From Liolophura sinensis (Eukaryota; Mollusca; Polyplacophora; Chitonida; Chitonidae): a DNA stretch of 64,000 nt. The stretch is from contig NC_088300.1 in NCBI RefSeq assembly GCF_032854445.1, positions 67,616,984 through 67,680,983 on the forward strand, given 5' to 3'. This document shows positions 23,546 through 37,500 of the stretch, piece by piece; position 1 is the stretch's first letter; each line of letters starts with the position of its first letter. The notes beneath the pieces are model-generated. The model worked only from the letters and a program-made list of their open reading frames with translations, searched no databases and had not been told where the DNA came from. Made by a program: the position numbers and the translations under genes.

Positions 23546-24683
23546 GTTAACTGTATGTGTTTTAGGAGACAGACATAAAACGTCAAGGTATTCAGAGAAT
23601 ACCGACAGTTCACCTGATTGAGTAGTTCATTTGTAAAACTGCATAATGTTCAAGTCGTCATTTGAAGGATTGCAGAGCAGTGACTTCGTATGTTATGGAG
23701 TTGTAAATCATTGCGGTGGTAAAAGACTCTGGGGAGTTAATGCACAAATTTACCACAGAGGTCTTTAATATACAAACCGCTAACTGCATTTGGCAATCCA
23801 TGTGCTTTGGGAGGCAACCGCAATCCTGTGAACAGCTGATCAACATGTTGAGCTATGAGGTAAAACACTTCTTTATTGTTTGATATGGAAATCGCTACCG
23901 ATGATGGTTTATCTGCATGTGTATTATGAGTGACCACTGCAACCCTATAACTGGCCAAAAATTTCAGCCAAACTGGACACCGACACCGACAGCATCTGAC
24001 CCCTCTCTTATGATACGTCTTACTTCGTAAAGCGAACTAAAAATCAAGACTTGTGGAAACCATTGACAACCTCTTTGACATAGAGGTTACAAAGGAGGGA
24101 GCTGATGGGAGCTTGTTTCGAGAAGACAACCTTATTGGTCAGGGTTCCCACGATATGTCTTGGAAACTGCTGATGTGGTCTTAAGGCATACTTTTTATTT
24201 AATGGCCAGTTTGTTCGATTGGGTTTTAATACAGTCCTAAATAGTATTTTACAGTGCTAAATTTTATTTTAGTCATGAGATTATGGTTAAGTTCGTGGGA
24301 GAACTCAGAAACAAGCCTGACAAAACTTAAAGAAAATGGAGATTTGTGGAGTGGGAAATGTAGTGGAAGATTTTTTTCATGTGCACGTCAAATGAAATAG
24401 GCGGGGTGTACATTTCTTAGCACATACTGACGTAGTATTGTTGGCTTAAAATTCTTAAGATAAAATTCTCAACGTTATTTTTTTTCAGTTATTAATTTGT
24501 GAAAATTAGATGCTGAAATTTGGCAAGCCTAACAGATGTCAAGTTAAAACAAAGTTGTGACAATTTCAACCTTTTGACATATAAGCTAAGCATTATAATG
24601 AACTTTAAATTTTCCCTAAAGTCAAAACTCGCTTCTAGGAATCGACCCTTAGTCAGCCAGGTGCCAGATGAAGACCTACCCTG

Positions 24684-24684
24684 T

Positions 24685-24731
<47 letters not shown>
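24684..24731. repeat. (AT)n microsatellite
   Basis: Uninterrupted alternating at/ta over about 48 bp. Confidence 0.95.
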
Positions 24732-24734
<3 letters not shown>

Positions 24735-25245
24735 CCATGCTACATGGTGTCTTCAACATGACGTCCCAGTTAGGCAGCGCTACAAGATATGCAATTCCAT
24801 ACCCACAACACACGGTTTCTGTACACATGAATTCATTCATTTTATTTATGAAATCATACTTAATTACAAAAATTAAAAATCTTCTTTCGTATATACAGAT
24901 AAAAGTACAGTAATTAAAATGTAAATTATGTACAATATAACCCGATGATCATTTTGACACTTCATGTGCGAATGTCCGCAAAACTCTGTGAATAAAGTTG
25001 CCTTTTGAGGGGCATTTAAATTGCATAACGTCATAACATCAAACGGCAACAAGAAAATCGGTTTTTCGTAAGGCTTTGAAAGAGGTCCTCAGATTTCAAA
25101 GTAACACTCTGAGTAACAGGAAATGGAATTACCCGTTACCTTAGTAACGGTGACACTTTAACTTCTTCCCGCGCCCAGAGATGATAGAATATTTGTGTTA
25201 CACTGAAAACATTAATCTGTTAATTTTAACAGGAAGTCAACATAT

Positions 25246-25543
25246 GAGGCCTCTAATTTACCATTTCAATGGCTGTGCACCAGGTACACTAAAAATAATC
25301 TGTTAATGTTAACAGAAAGCCTGTTGTTTGAGTGATGCTAGAATGTATTGTGTTATTGCAGCAAATTGTTCTGTTAAATAAAAATGTATAAATCTAACAA
25401 AGATTCTATTAGACCAACAGGATATTATGTTGGATATGACAGAATATTAATTGTTATAATAACAAAAGACTGTTAAAATTAACAGATTATTTTTTTTAGT
25501 GTTCCTGGTATACAACCATCGAAATGGTGAAGTAGAGGCCTCT
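25246..25543. repeat. MITE-like element with about 74-bp inverted ends
   Basis: Left arm 25246-25319 and right arm 25470-25543 are inverted copies (gaggcctct, then accatttc, acactaaaaa, taatctgttaa and ttaacag). No coding capacity. An ATAT occurs beside both ends. Confidence 0.75.
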
Positions 25544-26725
25544 TATATGGCTAAACTCGAGCATAAAATTATGAATTCTTGAGAGCAATTTTACAAAATA
25601 AAATGTATAACGTTATTAAAAATCACATTCTAGATAGGTGAGCTAATAAAGACTTGACATACTTGATAAATACTTAAATATGTATTTAAAGTCACCACGT
25701 GATCGGTGTTGCCAGTGATGAGAGGGTTTAGAACAGAATTGACAACAAATGTCAAACCAGCAAGATTTAAGACAATCTATTATGAAATGTTTGATGAGGT
25801 ATTATCTACAGACCGGTTAAGGGTCTCTCTTGAACTCTTCGCGTACCTTTTTTATTTGTAACTGGACAGTTTTAGATTGGTAAAATCTATGGAGGAAACA
25901 CTTTGACTTTTTTGCTGACAGAAATACACGCATCACCGGTAACGATTGATAGTTACAGCCGTAATTTGTACATGAAAAGGTCATTAAACGAAGAAAGAGG
26001 GCTAGTAATTAAACAATCTGTCACACAGAGATCATATAAAAATCACAGATAAAAAAGGTGAATTTTAAAACGAGTCTTATATGCTTATGTACAAATTGGA
26101 CATATGGTAATCATTTAAGTATATAGAATAAAATGATATTTCATGTCGCGGGACATGAATGTACAAGGAAGTGGCGTTAAATATAAAGTAAAGGAGATGA
26201 TACACGTATTAATGGTCTCACTATGAAATGAATGAAAGGTGAATGCGCGTTTACGTCCATACGTGTAATCCAAAGCTTCTTCTAGAGTATAGGTCTCATC
26301 ACATTTTCTCCTAAAGCAAACAAAATCTTTAACTGTTCATATCCAGGTATATATATTACAAGTGTAATATTTTAATTTTAATTTACAAGTGTTGTTTAAC
26401 TGGATATGTTTGTACAACACGTATGTACACTGATTAATGTCATTCCTCTATTAACAATACTTGAGCTGTTTCATTGATATTTAAAAGAAAATCAGATCTA
26501 AAACGTACCAGGCACTCTGAACAAGCAAAATATATTACGTCTAAAACTTTTCAAAATGCTAGCACAAAATTGCAGTCACTCTTGCCAGTTTTACTTTTAT
26601 GGCGGCACTCAATCTTGCTACGGACATGACCTATGATTCTGATGAAATATGAAGAACTAAAAGGTCACCTACGGTACATATTTATAATGACATGTTCCAC
26701 TTTGGCATAGATCGCAGTAAAACGT

Positions 26726-26831
<106 letters not shown>

Positions 26832-26922
26832 TAGGCTGTTGCGTTATATGTTATGAATGTTTCACAAAAGCCACACAACAGGGAAAGAAAACGCACATGC
26901 TATATGTATGCATCGTATAGAG

Positions 26923-28568
26923 TTACATGGCTGTCTCTAGCGGCTGACGTGGCTTAGGTGAACCACGTGGGGAAGACCGCGGGACCGGAGATTCTCGTGG
27001 CGTCGGCTGATATGGCGTAGGCGACTCCCTCGCGGACGGCTGATAAGGTATAGCAGATTCTCGTGTCGAAGGCTGATATGGCATAGGCGACTCTCGTGTC
27101 GACGGCTGATATGGTATCGGTGATTCCCGTGTCGACGGCTGATAAGGTAACGGTGATTCTCGAACTCTATAAGGATTCCTCATCTCTGACGTGTTTGGTC
27201 GAATAGAATCTGGAAATGGTGCGGGTGACTCCCTTGCTACCTGTTCATATGGATTGGGTGACTCTCGAGCTGTCTGTCGGTAAGGAGCAGGTGACTCTCC
27301 AGCTCTCTGTTGGTATTGAGCGGGTGGGGCGGGTGACTCTCGAGCTATCTGTTGGTATGGAGTGGGTGACTCTCGAGCTCTCTGTTGGTATGGAGCTGGT
27401 GGAGCGGGTGACTCTCGAGCTATCTGTTGATATGGAGCGGGTGACTCTCGAGCTGTCTGTTGGTATGGAGCGGGTGACTGTCGGGCTGTCTGTTGAAATG
27501 GAGCTGGTGACTGTCGGGCAGAGGTATCATACGGGGCAGGGGACTGCCTGCTGGGAGGGTCTTGGAGGCGCTGGAATTTGTGTGCCTCTTGCTGTTCCCT
27601 CCTGCGATACATAGGCCTGACGCTGGGCAAAGAAGTTTGTCTCTGCTCGGCACTGATGGGAGTGGGAGCGAACCTGACGACGGGCTCTCCTCGTGCGTTG
27701 TACTGGTACTGTAAATCCCCCTGTGATGCGGAATGCTGAGTAGGTCCCGCCGAGAGCTGGTAGGGAGGGGGTCTCACCACATTGTCATTAGAACCGAAGG
27801 TACTCAAACTACCGCCCGATTTGCTCCTGTCACTGCTCAGATCCACGCTCCTGTCGTTCAGTGAAGTGTTAGAGTACAGTCTGTCTTCCACCGGCGTTTG
27901 TCTGAGGGAAGAAATTTCGTTCTCCAGCCCAGGGGCCGTGTACTGGTAAGGCGGAGGAGCCTGGCCTTTATAATCCTCATACTCTTGGTTGGTCGTGGAC
28001 GTCTCGGTTGTCTTCTGGGATTCAGCATCACCATCATCCTCATCCTCGTCAAATTCATCGTCGTCGACTTCCTTGTCATATTCATCATCGTATTTGTCAT
28101 CGTCAGTATCGCCACCGTTGTAATAGCCCGTGTTCACATAGTGGTCAGTGCGATGCGGGTAGGATTCAGGCCCACCTTTTGACTCCACCGATGTGGACAG
28201 ACTTCGGTCAAAATAGTAGCCATTCAAGCGGGGCTTGTCGAGGGTTTCCGTGCTGGTCTCAGCCGTTGTCACACCAGAGAGATGCATACCACGAGGACCC
28301 TCAGAAATGTTATCCAGACTTCGGGCCCGGCTCTGGTTCGGGGTTCCACGCTCGGACAATCCGGCAAGGGTAGTTTTTGAGCGCGCGGACCTCACTGAGG
28401 ATCGTATGGATTCCCGTCGCTCGAACCGCTCCGTCTTTCGGCGCTTGGACTTGATGCACCACAAAATCCCTAAAATGAGGACGATGACCAACACTGCACC
28501 AATGACCCCTCCGGCAATGCTGAAGGCCAGGATAAGAGGGCGGTCTCCGGGTGGTGAGATGTAAGGAT
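26923..28568 (-). CDS. bark: bark exon 15: membrane helix and cytoplasmic tail
   Basis: Begins DPYISPPGDRPLIL, then a membrane segment ILAFSIAGGVIGAVLVIVLI followed by the stop-transfer cluster KSKRRK. The tail has an Asp/Glu-rich stretch (about 2754-2784, forward 28026-28112), two PPPY motifs that could bind WW domains (forward about 27950 and 27765), and 17 units of an 11-residue R-E/Q-S-P-x-P-Y/F repeat (forward about 26960-27545). The C terminus is ETAM, which fits a class I PDZ ligand (T at -2, hydrophobic at 0). Stop TAA is at 26923-26925. Confidence 0.9.
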
Positions 28569-31500
28569 CTGAGAAGACAAAGCAAAACAAGATGAGTCTA
28601 TTGTATGACTGGCAGGAATTGGGTGGTTTCTGAAATGGTTGTATCAATACATGCATGATTGCATTTCTGCCTCTATCCGCATGGACTAGTTTTTATCTAC
28701 ATTATTAAGGAGATATATTCCGTATTTGTATATTGTGTCTATTTCAGTTTGCTCTCCATGCCGAAAGACAAAAACAAAATCGCAGCAAAAACAATCTTAG
28801 AATCCGTGGTTAAGTAATCCACTCTTGGTTCATATTGCTATTATTGTTGTATATGTGACCTAGTCTTTTCTAAAATTAGTCTTCTCAAATACCAAAGTTA
28901 GTGACTACTAACAAGAACGCCAACACCTGGTGTTACTGTTTTACTATAAAATATTCCGCCCATTGTGAGTAAAATTCCACAGACAAAACACTAGCGGAAG
29001 GTAAAAGTAATTGTTTAAAACGCTTGTTGTGACGTCACTATTCAGAAACCGTAATTTCCTTCTCAATTTCAAGAGGGGCCTCCGTGGCTCAGTTGGTTAG
29101 CGCGCTAAGGCAGCGTAATGACCGAGGAGTCTCTCACCAATGCGGTCGCTGTGAGTTCAAGCCCAGCTCATGCTGGCTTCCTTTCCGGCCGTACGTGGGA
29201 AGGTTTGTCAGCAGCCTGCGGATGGTTGTGGGTTTCCCCCGGGATCTGCCCGGTTTCCTCCCACCATAATGCTGGTCGCCGTCGTATAGGTGAAATATTC
29301 TTGAGTACGGCGTAAAATAACAATCAAATAAATCAAATCAATTTCAAGATGCAAAATAAAGACAAGTTGATGGAAACTTGACTTTCCATTGAGTCCATCT
29401 CATTTTTGCTCATTTGATCGTTTGGAGGATTCCTGAAGACATATTGAGGTCCCGTACACGAACTATACGCACCTCTCTCACATATATAGGGTAACATCAG
29501 CCGCTCACAGTCTTCTTCTTCCACCACATAGATGACCCTGAAGGAGCTGCAGCGGTTGGGACGGACCAACCCGTACACCCATACCTTTAGGTCCTCCGTA
29601 TACTCGCTTTGAGAGCTGCGCACGATTGTGTGCAGAAAACGTTCACGGTCTGTACTTTCAGCCAGGTATCCACCCGCATCCTTGATAAAGTCAAACAGAA
29701 AACAATTAGATATGCGATAATCATATCGCGTTTAACTTAATCTCACCTATAAATGCAGTATTGTGCGATGTGAGGGGTCACCCATTTTCCAAAACTCCGT
29801 TTATCCAAGCTACGAGTACAGAGAGGGAAACGCATGTGGAATTTTTGAGTTGAACGAAGGTAACGACGACATTGTGATACTTGATACATTTGGTCACACA
29901 TTAACGGTTACCTAGGCAACGCCCAGATTGTAATACTCGATCTATTAAGTCAAACGTAAACGGGTACCCAAATTAGGCGACAGTGTGATACTTGTTATTT
30001 AACTGGTCACTGGTAAACGCTTATGTACATATTCTAGACATCAGATACAGTACATTAGAATGCCAGGGTCATCCGCAAAATTTGTCAGTTCGTAAATGCT
30101 GTTTGGAAAATCCCTGATGATGTACATGAGAGATTCTTTGACAAGTAATATATTACTTAATGGGGGAAATGATAAAACATGCGGGTGACAAATGGCTGCT
30201 TACTTTACAGAAAGCCTTTGCTCCTTCGTAGCTCAATGCTCCACCCATATACCTGTAACAGCGGTCATTCTGCAGACGCCATCCCGCTGGACATTTACCT
30301 GGAGAAACATCCAAATTTTCACATTTCAATGAACTACGTTTTATGCGTTTTCCACGGATTGGCGGCAAATCTGATCAGATGAATTCGGGCGAATGGACAA
30401 CACAGGGAAGTAAGAAATTATGAATTAACTCTAGTGGAAGTTCGATCGTATTACTTCAGAATATATACGAAATGACCTGTTGCTTCCCAACTGTAAACAG
30501 ATTAGTCTGACACATGCCATTGTGACAATGATATTTATTCCTCAAAAGACCAGTTGTACTGAAGCGAAATCATCTGGAGATATTTACACCAGATAGTATG
30601 GTTTTATAGTTGGTGGCATGATTACAAGATTGCTCGAGATATTCGGCGACTGTCAGGTTTCTTAGGGTTATGAAATAAATGAACGAACAAATGATAATGG
30701 CCTAACATGACTTTAGCACTAGTATCTTGCAGCTTTGTGGGCGGCTAGAACAGGTTTACACCACCAGAGAGATGAGTAAGTGTGCACGTCTGAAAATGAG
30801 TAAGTGTGCCGTTATTGAAAGCCATACAGGGAAAAACGTCACAAAAGTGGACAAACTATCTTGCAACGTAACTTTGAGATGAAAATTTTTTGGGTGTTAA
30901 TAACTTTCAAGAATTAGAATATTTAAATTTCAGTTGGAATTTTATAATTGCTCTAAGCACCTGTGTGAGAATCTGTAAAGTATAATGGCAAAGCTCCTTA
31001 CCTTCTAGGAAGGACTCGTTATTCGCTTTGGCCGGGAAGAAGATGACGGATATGAGTCGGTCGTCGTCATTACTGTCCCAGATTTTACCGTTGATGTAAG
31101 AGCCTACCCAGGAGCCCCACCAATTTCGAGAGGCGTTAATAGGTGTGTCTTCCATGGTGCGACCGTCTTGTAAACTGTAAACATCATATTTGCCGTTAAT
31201 TTACAGAAGGAGAGAGTGATTATAGGCTGTACTAGGAGGGAAAAGTAAATTGGTACAAACGTGGAAATACTGAAGGCATTATGAGAATTAATTTCAGTAA
31301 ATTGACAATGAAATCGTCAATCAACACTTGTCGAGTTGAGATCACAGCTCAGGAAGTAAGATTCTGCAGTGTAAACATGGGGACAAAGACTGATTTTTTT
31401 GGGCTGTTCGTACATTTCATATTCAATTAAATTTCGGTAGTTGTATGGTGTCTGGAAGAGTTTTCATTTAGATGATTTCTTGGAGGTGGTCAGAAAAGAT

Positions 31501-34500
31501 TCATAATTTTTAATGAAGGGGGAATGGAGTGAGTGTCCCACATTTTCAAAAAAATACAAACAGTCAGAAAGGTAAAAAGCATGTCTGTTTTTATATTTAC
31601 ATGACTTTCGATCCAGAGACCAGTTCAAAGTCGCACAGTGGGTTTACAAGGTAATTGTCGGTGATCTTTGGCTTGCCTCGTCCGGCCAACACCGTGGCAC
31701 TGAGCTCCGCTGAAGCGTTGTTGTCGGCAAATATGTTCTTAGCGTACAGCTGCTGGGTGGGCACAGCCTCCGCGTTGTAGGCTCCCAGAACGTGGTGACC
31801 GTAGTTATTTGTGACGACATTGTCGGTAAAGTTCACCAGGACCTCTTCTATGTTGATTACGTTTCGCCAATCACCAGCTGTGTTGTTGAAAAAGTCGTTT
31901 TCGTACACGTAAACCCGTTGGTAATGGTGACCGGTGATATTAAGGGCCTCGCCGTTTGTGGTGAAGGCGAAGACGTTGTTCGTGATGTTGATAATCGCTC
32001 TAGTGGCCACAGAACTTGTCTTGGCCACCAGTTGCATTCCGCCCCTGTTTCTGTTGATGAAATTATTGCTGAACTTGAGCGTCCGTGTGTCCTGGATACC
32101 AATATCAATGGCCGGCCATGACGTCAGGTTCAAAATGGCCACTCCGTTGTTTTCAATCCAACAGCGCTCGATGAAAATGGAAGGCGTCACCTCGCCGACG
32201 TTCAGGTATAAAATAGCGCCATCTTGGTTGTGTTTAAACACAGTATTTTCCACTCGATGGTGATAGGTGCTGTCTGTAGATCAAAGCATACACAAAATGG
32301 GCAGCGTTATGTTAATAGCTCTCAGGTTATATTATTTATTTCCTTGAGAAGTATTACACTTATAAGGGTTTAAAAGCGGAGGAAGGCGGGCAGAGTATTA
32401 ACTCTGTATATAAGCAGTACGGTTTCCTCCCACCATAATGCTGGACGCCGTCGTATAAGTGAAATTTATTTATTTGATTGGTGTTTCAAGAATATTTTAC
32501 GTACACGACGGCGGCCAGCATTATGGTAGGAGGAAACCGGGCGGAACCGGGGGATACCCACGGCCATCCGCTGGTTGCTGGAGGACCTTTCCACGTACCG
32601 CCGGTGAGGAAGTCAGCATGAGCTGGACTTGAACTCACAGCGGTATAGGTGAAATATAAGCTTAAAACACCAATAAAATAAATAGATAATTAAACAAATA
32701 AAAGCTTTACCAAATATTCTCATCGATGAAAGTCTTAGGCAATAAATAACAAAATAATAGACAATACTTCTGTTAACAATTTCATTCTTTAGACATTGTT
32801 TAGACATTGTTTCAGCGTTTGGCTTAGCGTAGGTTAATTATGATGTATCCATTCGTAATTTTTCATTTATAACTCCGTTGCAATCTGCTTCAGTGATGTA
32901 AATGTTAACGCTCCTCGCCCAATCCAAAACAAAAGAGAAAGTTTTTAATTTTGGCATTTGTCTTACCTGGGTAAGAGAGACCGGACTGTGGTAGGGTGAC
33001 AACCTCAGCGATAAAGCCGTATGTCCACTGTCCAGGGGAAGCGTGTACATGCAGGACCAGTGTTCTCTCCGAGGTTGTGGAGGTGTAGCTCCGTAATACA
33101 GCGCTCTCCGGACTTTGGGCCGAGATCTCAGCCAGCATACTTTCGTCCGATATCGTCCTGCCATCAAATATCTCAATCGTGTTCCGAGAGAAGGTGTCTT
33201 GATACAGGTTTATCTGCAAAAACCTCAGCGACACTCTATTGAGAGGAGACTCACTGGTGATGATTTTTACGCAATCGTGATTCATGTGGCTGTATTTGAA
33301 GAAGATAATAGATCTCTCCTTGATAACTATCTGTTTTTCCATTCTACACATCTCAACCATTCCAAAGATATTGTAGGGAATTGAACTGGTTACCAGTGGT
33401 TTGAAGGACGACCTCCCTTCGTGACTGGACTCTCCGTTCAGCACTAATACGTTCAGCCCGTAACCCAGATTGTCCGTTACATTTAAAGTGGAAGCGATAA
33501 GACTTTCTCTAGGTGCGATGTAGTCTACGGCGTTTGACGCACACGTAGAGATGTTTAGATGCTGTAATTTAGGCGCCAGGTAAGTGGCTTGGATTGCCCC
33601 AACTTTCTCCCCATGCAAAATCCCAGCTCCCGTAATGTCGATGTACTCTAAAGCAGACCGCTTTCTATTGGGGTCGTCAATGATCGTCGACTGCTCTTCG
33701 TAAGAGGCTGGGGCAAAGCGAATGTTGCCCCAGAAGTCGAACTGCGGGTCTAAATTACGTTTGCCGCACCTAACGAAGGTGTAATTTGCAGCGTAGACGC
33801 ACGGCAGTAGATTGTAGTTGATTCGTTTCATACACTGCTCAAGATTATCTTCATTTCCTTTGCAGTAAAATGAATTTGCCCAAAACTCTTTTCGGAAGAA
33901 CATGGGTCTGCCGTAGACGTAGTGATCATACAAATGACTAAACCTCACTTCCACGTTGATAGTTTCCTTGCCCAGCTCTCTGCAAACCACTTCAGCTGTC
34001 TTTTCATTAAACTGTTTATCACACATCAGGTTATAGCTCTTTGAAGTAGTGTTATACAGTTCCAAGAAGCCTTCATCCTCGTTCATGCCACCAACAAGTC
34101 GTAGCCTGTTTGAAGTAGCGCGACGATTGCGGGATAAGTTCCTCGAAGATGGTTTGCGCACAGGCCCCATTTTTATTCGACTGTACGGGAGACCTCGTGC
34201 TTCAAGAATTCCCAGCACCAAAATCCCCACATTTGGTTGAAACTGAAACTCAGTGCCTGCTGGTATTTTCAGGATAGCTCCTTCCATTACGGTTAAATCT
34301 GAATAGACAATATATGGCTCTCTTCGGGATGGGATGGTAAAATCCCTAACAATTCTTCCACCCAGTCTGTCCAGGTCAATCTCTTCGTCAATGGCGCTTC
34401 CTGGTATGGTCTCAGCGTTAAAGTCCGCCGTATCCAAGAAGGGGGCGTACTCAGCAATGGCAAAATTGTTCCAGTCATCAAAGTCAAATATTCGCTGTTT

Positions 34501-37500
34501 TATTTGAAATTGTATGACCGACCCCCACCAGTTTTCAATAACATTCATGGTATTTCGTAAAGACAGAGCCATGACGCCTGCAATCAACTCGTATTGCATG
34601 TTGATGTTTTCGAAGAGATTTCTATTGGCCGTCACGTTCAAGACGCCCCTGAATGCCACTGAATATGTATGGGGTTGATTTCCTATTGGTTGATTTGAAT
34701 CTGGCCGGTTATTCCTAATGTCATTGTAATGAAATGTTCCGCCTACAACAGCAGCGTACTCCGAATGACTGGCCATGTCAAACTCCACCATGAACCTACC
34801 CTGGTTGGAGGATATGGCGTTTCGTTCAAATCTTAGGTCCTTTTCCATGCCCGAGATTGCGATCAGTCCAAGCCTGCACTTGTTGTCACTAAACGTATTC
34901 TGCATAATCGACACATTTGCATAATACCCATTGATGATGAAAGCAAAATTTCGGTTATTTCTGAAGACAGTGTTGTCTAAGGTGAAGCTGTGTATCTGAC
35001 GCTCTTTGCGGTCATTCACTCGTGGAAGTTCCATTTCAAAGCCTCCTTGGTTGTTTTCTAAGACGTGGCAATGTTCTATGTCCCAGTGCCACACGTTGTT
35101 GGCAAAGTCAACGTGATTGTGCTCAGCGACTATACCTATGCCATTACGTGTGATAGTACAGTAAGTCATGATATATTGGATCACTGCAACTTTCTCGGGT
35201 CGAGTCATTTCCTCGTAAGATGGAAGGTCGTTTTCTCCAAATTTCGTAACACTTGGGATGAACATCGCCTCCTCTATGTTTCCTGTCACAACCACTATTT
35301 CAAACTCGAATATTTCGTTCCTGTGTCTAAAGAACACGTCCTGCTTGTAATTTGAAGGGTTGTTGTAGTGGTTCGTCACAATACCTTTGGTGTTGTAAGC
35401 AAAGGTGCAGTTCCGAACATACAGCCTGGTTTTTGACAGCTGAGAGTAACCGTCTGCGAGAGAACCACACATAGAAATATATCACAAATATTGGCAAGAA
35501 CGAGGCCACGTTAGGAAATCTATTGAAAATAAACTTCGTCCATTGGTCAAATAGATACGAATGTTTGTTTGTATTAACAAATACTGCAAATGTAACAAGC
35601 TGAAAATATAAAATATTATTTAAAATACAATTAAAGGTAAAACTTCGCCCATTTTTCTTTTGACCAAAAACTGAACAAATCTTCTTAATTTTCGTCTATT
35701 AGTCTCATTTTGAAATTTTTTCTTTCTTCAGTGTTTTATGCTGTACTTGAGAATGTTTAACTTATGTTGTAGTGGCTAGGTATATGAGTATAACGTTCGT
35801 GTTATCACTTGAAAAACCTCCTAACGTAAAGAGATACAATAAGACATAATCTAAAATCATTTACCTCAATGTTGAAGGATCTGACATCTTAACTGTAAGC
35901 GGTATATATATAACTTAGCTACCCAGGAACCTGCGCAGAATGAACTGAAGTAACTTACGTGAATGGGCAACAAATGTGAGACGCCCTGAGATGATGCCTG
36001 AAGCCTGAATACGGATGGTGAGATATCGTGTGGACGAGGACAGTGGGAAGTCCACTAAATCCTTCTCTATCATCCATCTTGGCGTCTGCGAGGTAATTGA
36101 GTTTTTCTGATTATCAAATATGGTGACATTTTCTCGTTGCGTTAGAGGATTATAGTCGAGAATCTGAAGCGTAAGTCGGGATCCCGGCCCAGCGTCCAGC
36201 TCTAAGTCATGATATCCGTTTCTGAGCGGTACTTCAGTTGGATTCGTTACCAAAAACACCATGGAGTCTCTACCAACGGTATAGGTGGCCACTTTTAGCA
36301 TGTCTTTACGGTGATCGGGATGGATAGAATTTCGGATACGTAGAGCTTCTAGTTCAGTGAATGAGGGATCAAACCGAAGCCCCGCCTCTCCATTTCCGGT
36401 CACGCTGGTGTAAGAGATTTCTAGAGATGTGTCCCTCGTGACTATTCCTGATCCAAGGTTATTCAGAATCTTGCAGCTTTCTAATCTGTTTTCGGATAGC
36501 GGGTGCGTAAATTTGATATCTATTCCATCAGACACCCCGTCCTTAACGGTGAGGTTAGTGATGACGTGGTAATTGTAGTCAATCCTCAGGGCAGGGGAAT
36601 ATTCCATGGTTGAAGAGTCCAAAAGACCTGCTTTTTCAATGATTACGTGGCGGATTTGAGTCTCATGTTGCTGTCCCCCTTTTGGCACTGCCGGGATAGT
36701 CACGCCTGCAAATGTTGACATAAGACAGAAAATATGACAAAAGCCTTTATAAATGACGAACTAATACATAGAATATACAATTCGTAACCTATTGTATGAA
36801 ATTATGAAATATATGGTGTAATTTTCTTATGTTTCGAACCTCTTTGGCTTAACTTGTTTGAACGGTTTTAGTCTGCTGAAAGACAAGGTCTGTTTGTTTT
36901 AACGAGTTTGTAAATGATAAGCGTACTTATATCGATTGTGTGAAACCTCTTAATTGAAGAACATTTCCTGTGTAACATAATTGTGGGAAATGTTGACAGA
37001 ATCCGTTACTTCCGTGAACAGATAACCCGGTACAATACACTAGCACGAGGTTCCATGATCAGAAGTAACATTTGGTCGATAACATCATCATTTAAAGCTA
37101 TTCATGTATGGAAACTCGACAAGTTTGACCTCAATCCAGGATACATCTCGATGGGTCGGGAGGGAGACTCACCTGACCACGTTGGAGGGTGGCAGCGAAT
37201 AATGACATCCTGGCTGTGATTACAGTAATTTGGCGACTTGTCTATTAGCCGGTCTGCTTTACATTTAGTCAGGTCTAAATCCATCTCGCGGCATCTGACG
37301 TCGGCCAGGTGCACTGGTTGCCAAGGACTACCCACAATCTTACGTCTCGGTGTTGCGTACTTAGTGTTATACGTCAGGCCGAGTTGCTGACATGCTAGCG
37401 CAGCGTTTGAATCCATCCAACCCTGAAGCATCAAAGTTAAAACAATAACTACAACTACAACTGTGTTCACAAAAAAATGTCACATTATTCTACGAGAATG

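Noticed and set aside
27216-27614. Plus-strand frame rich in LELSVGMERV
   Set aside because: Antisense of the proline-rich repeat in bark exon 15.
29077-29180. tRNA gene on box A and box B matches
   Set aside because: The same head recurs in several dispersed copies with SINE bodies, and no cloverleaf or anticodon arm is convincing.
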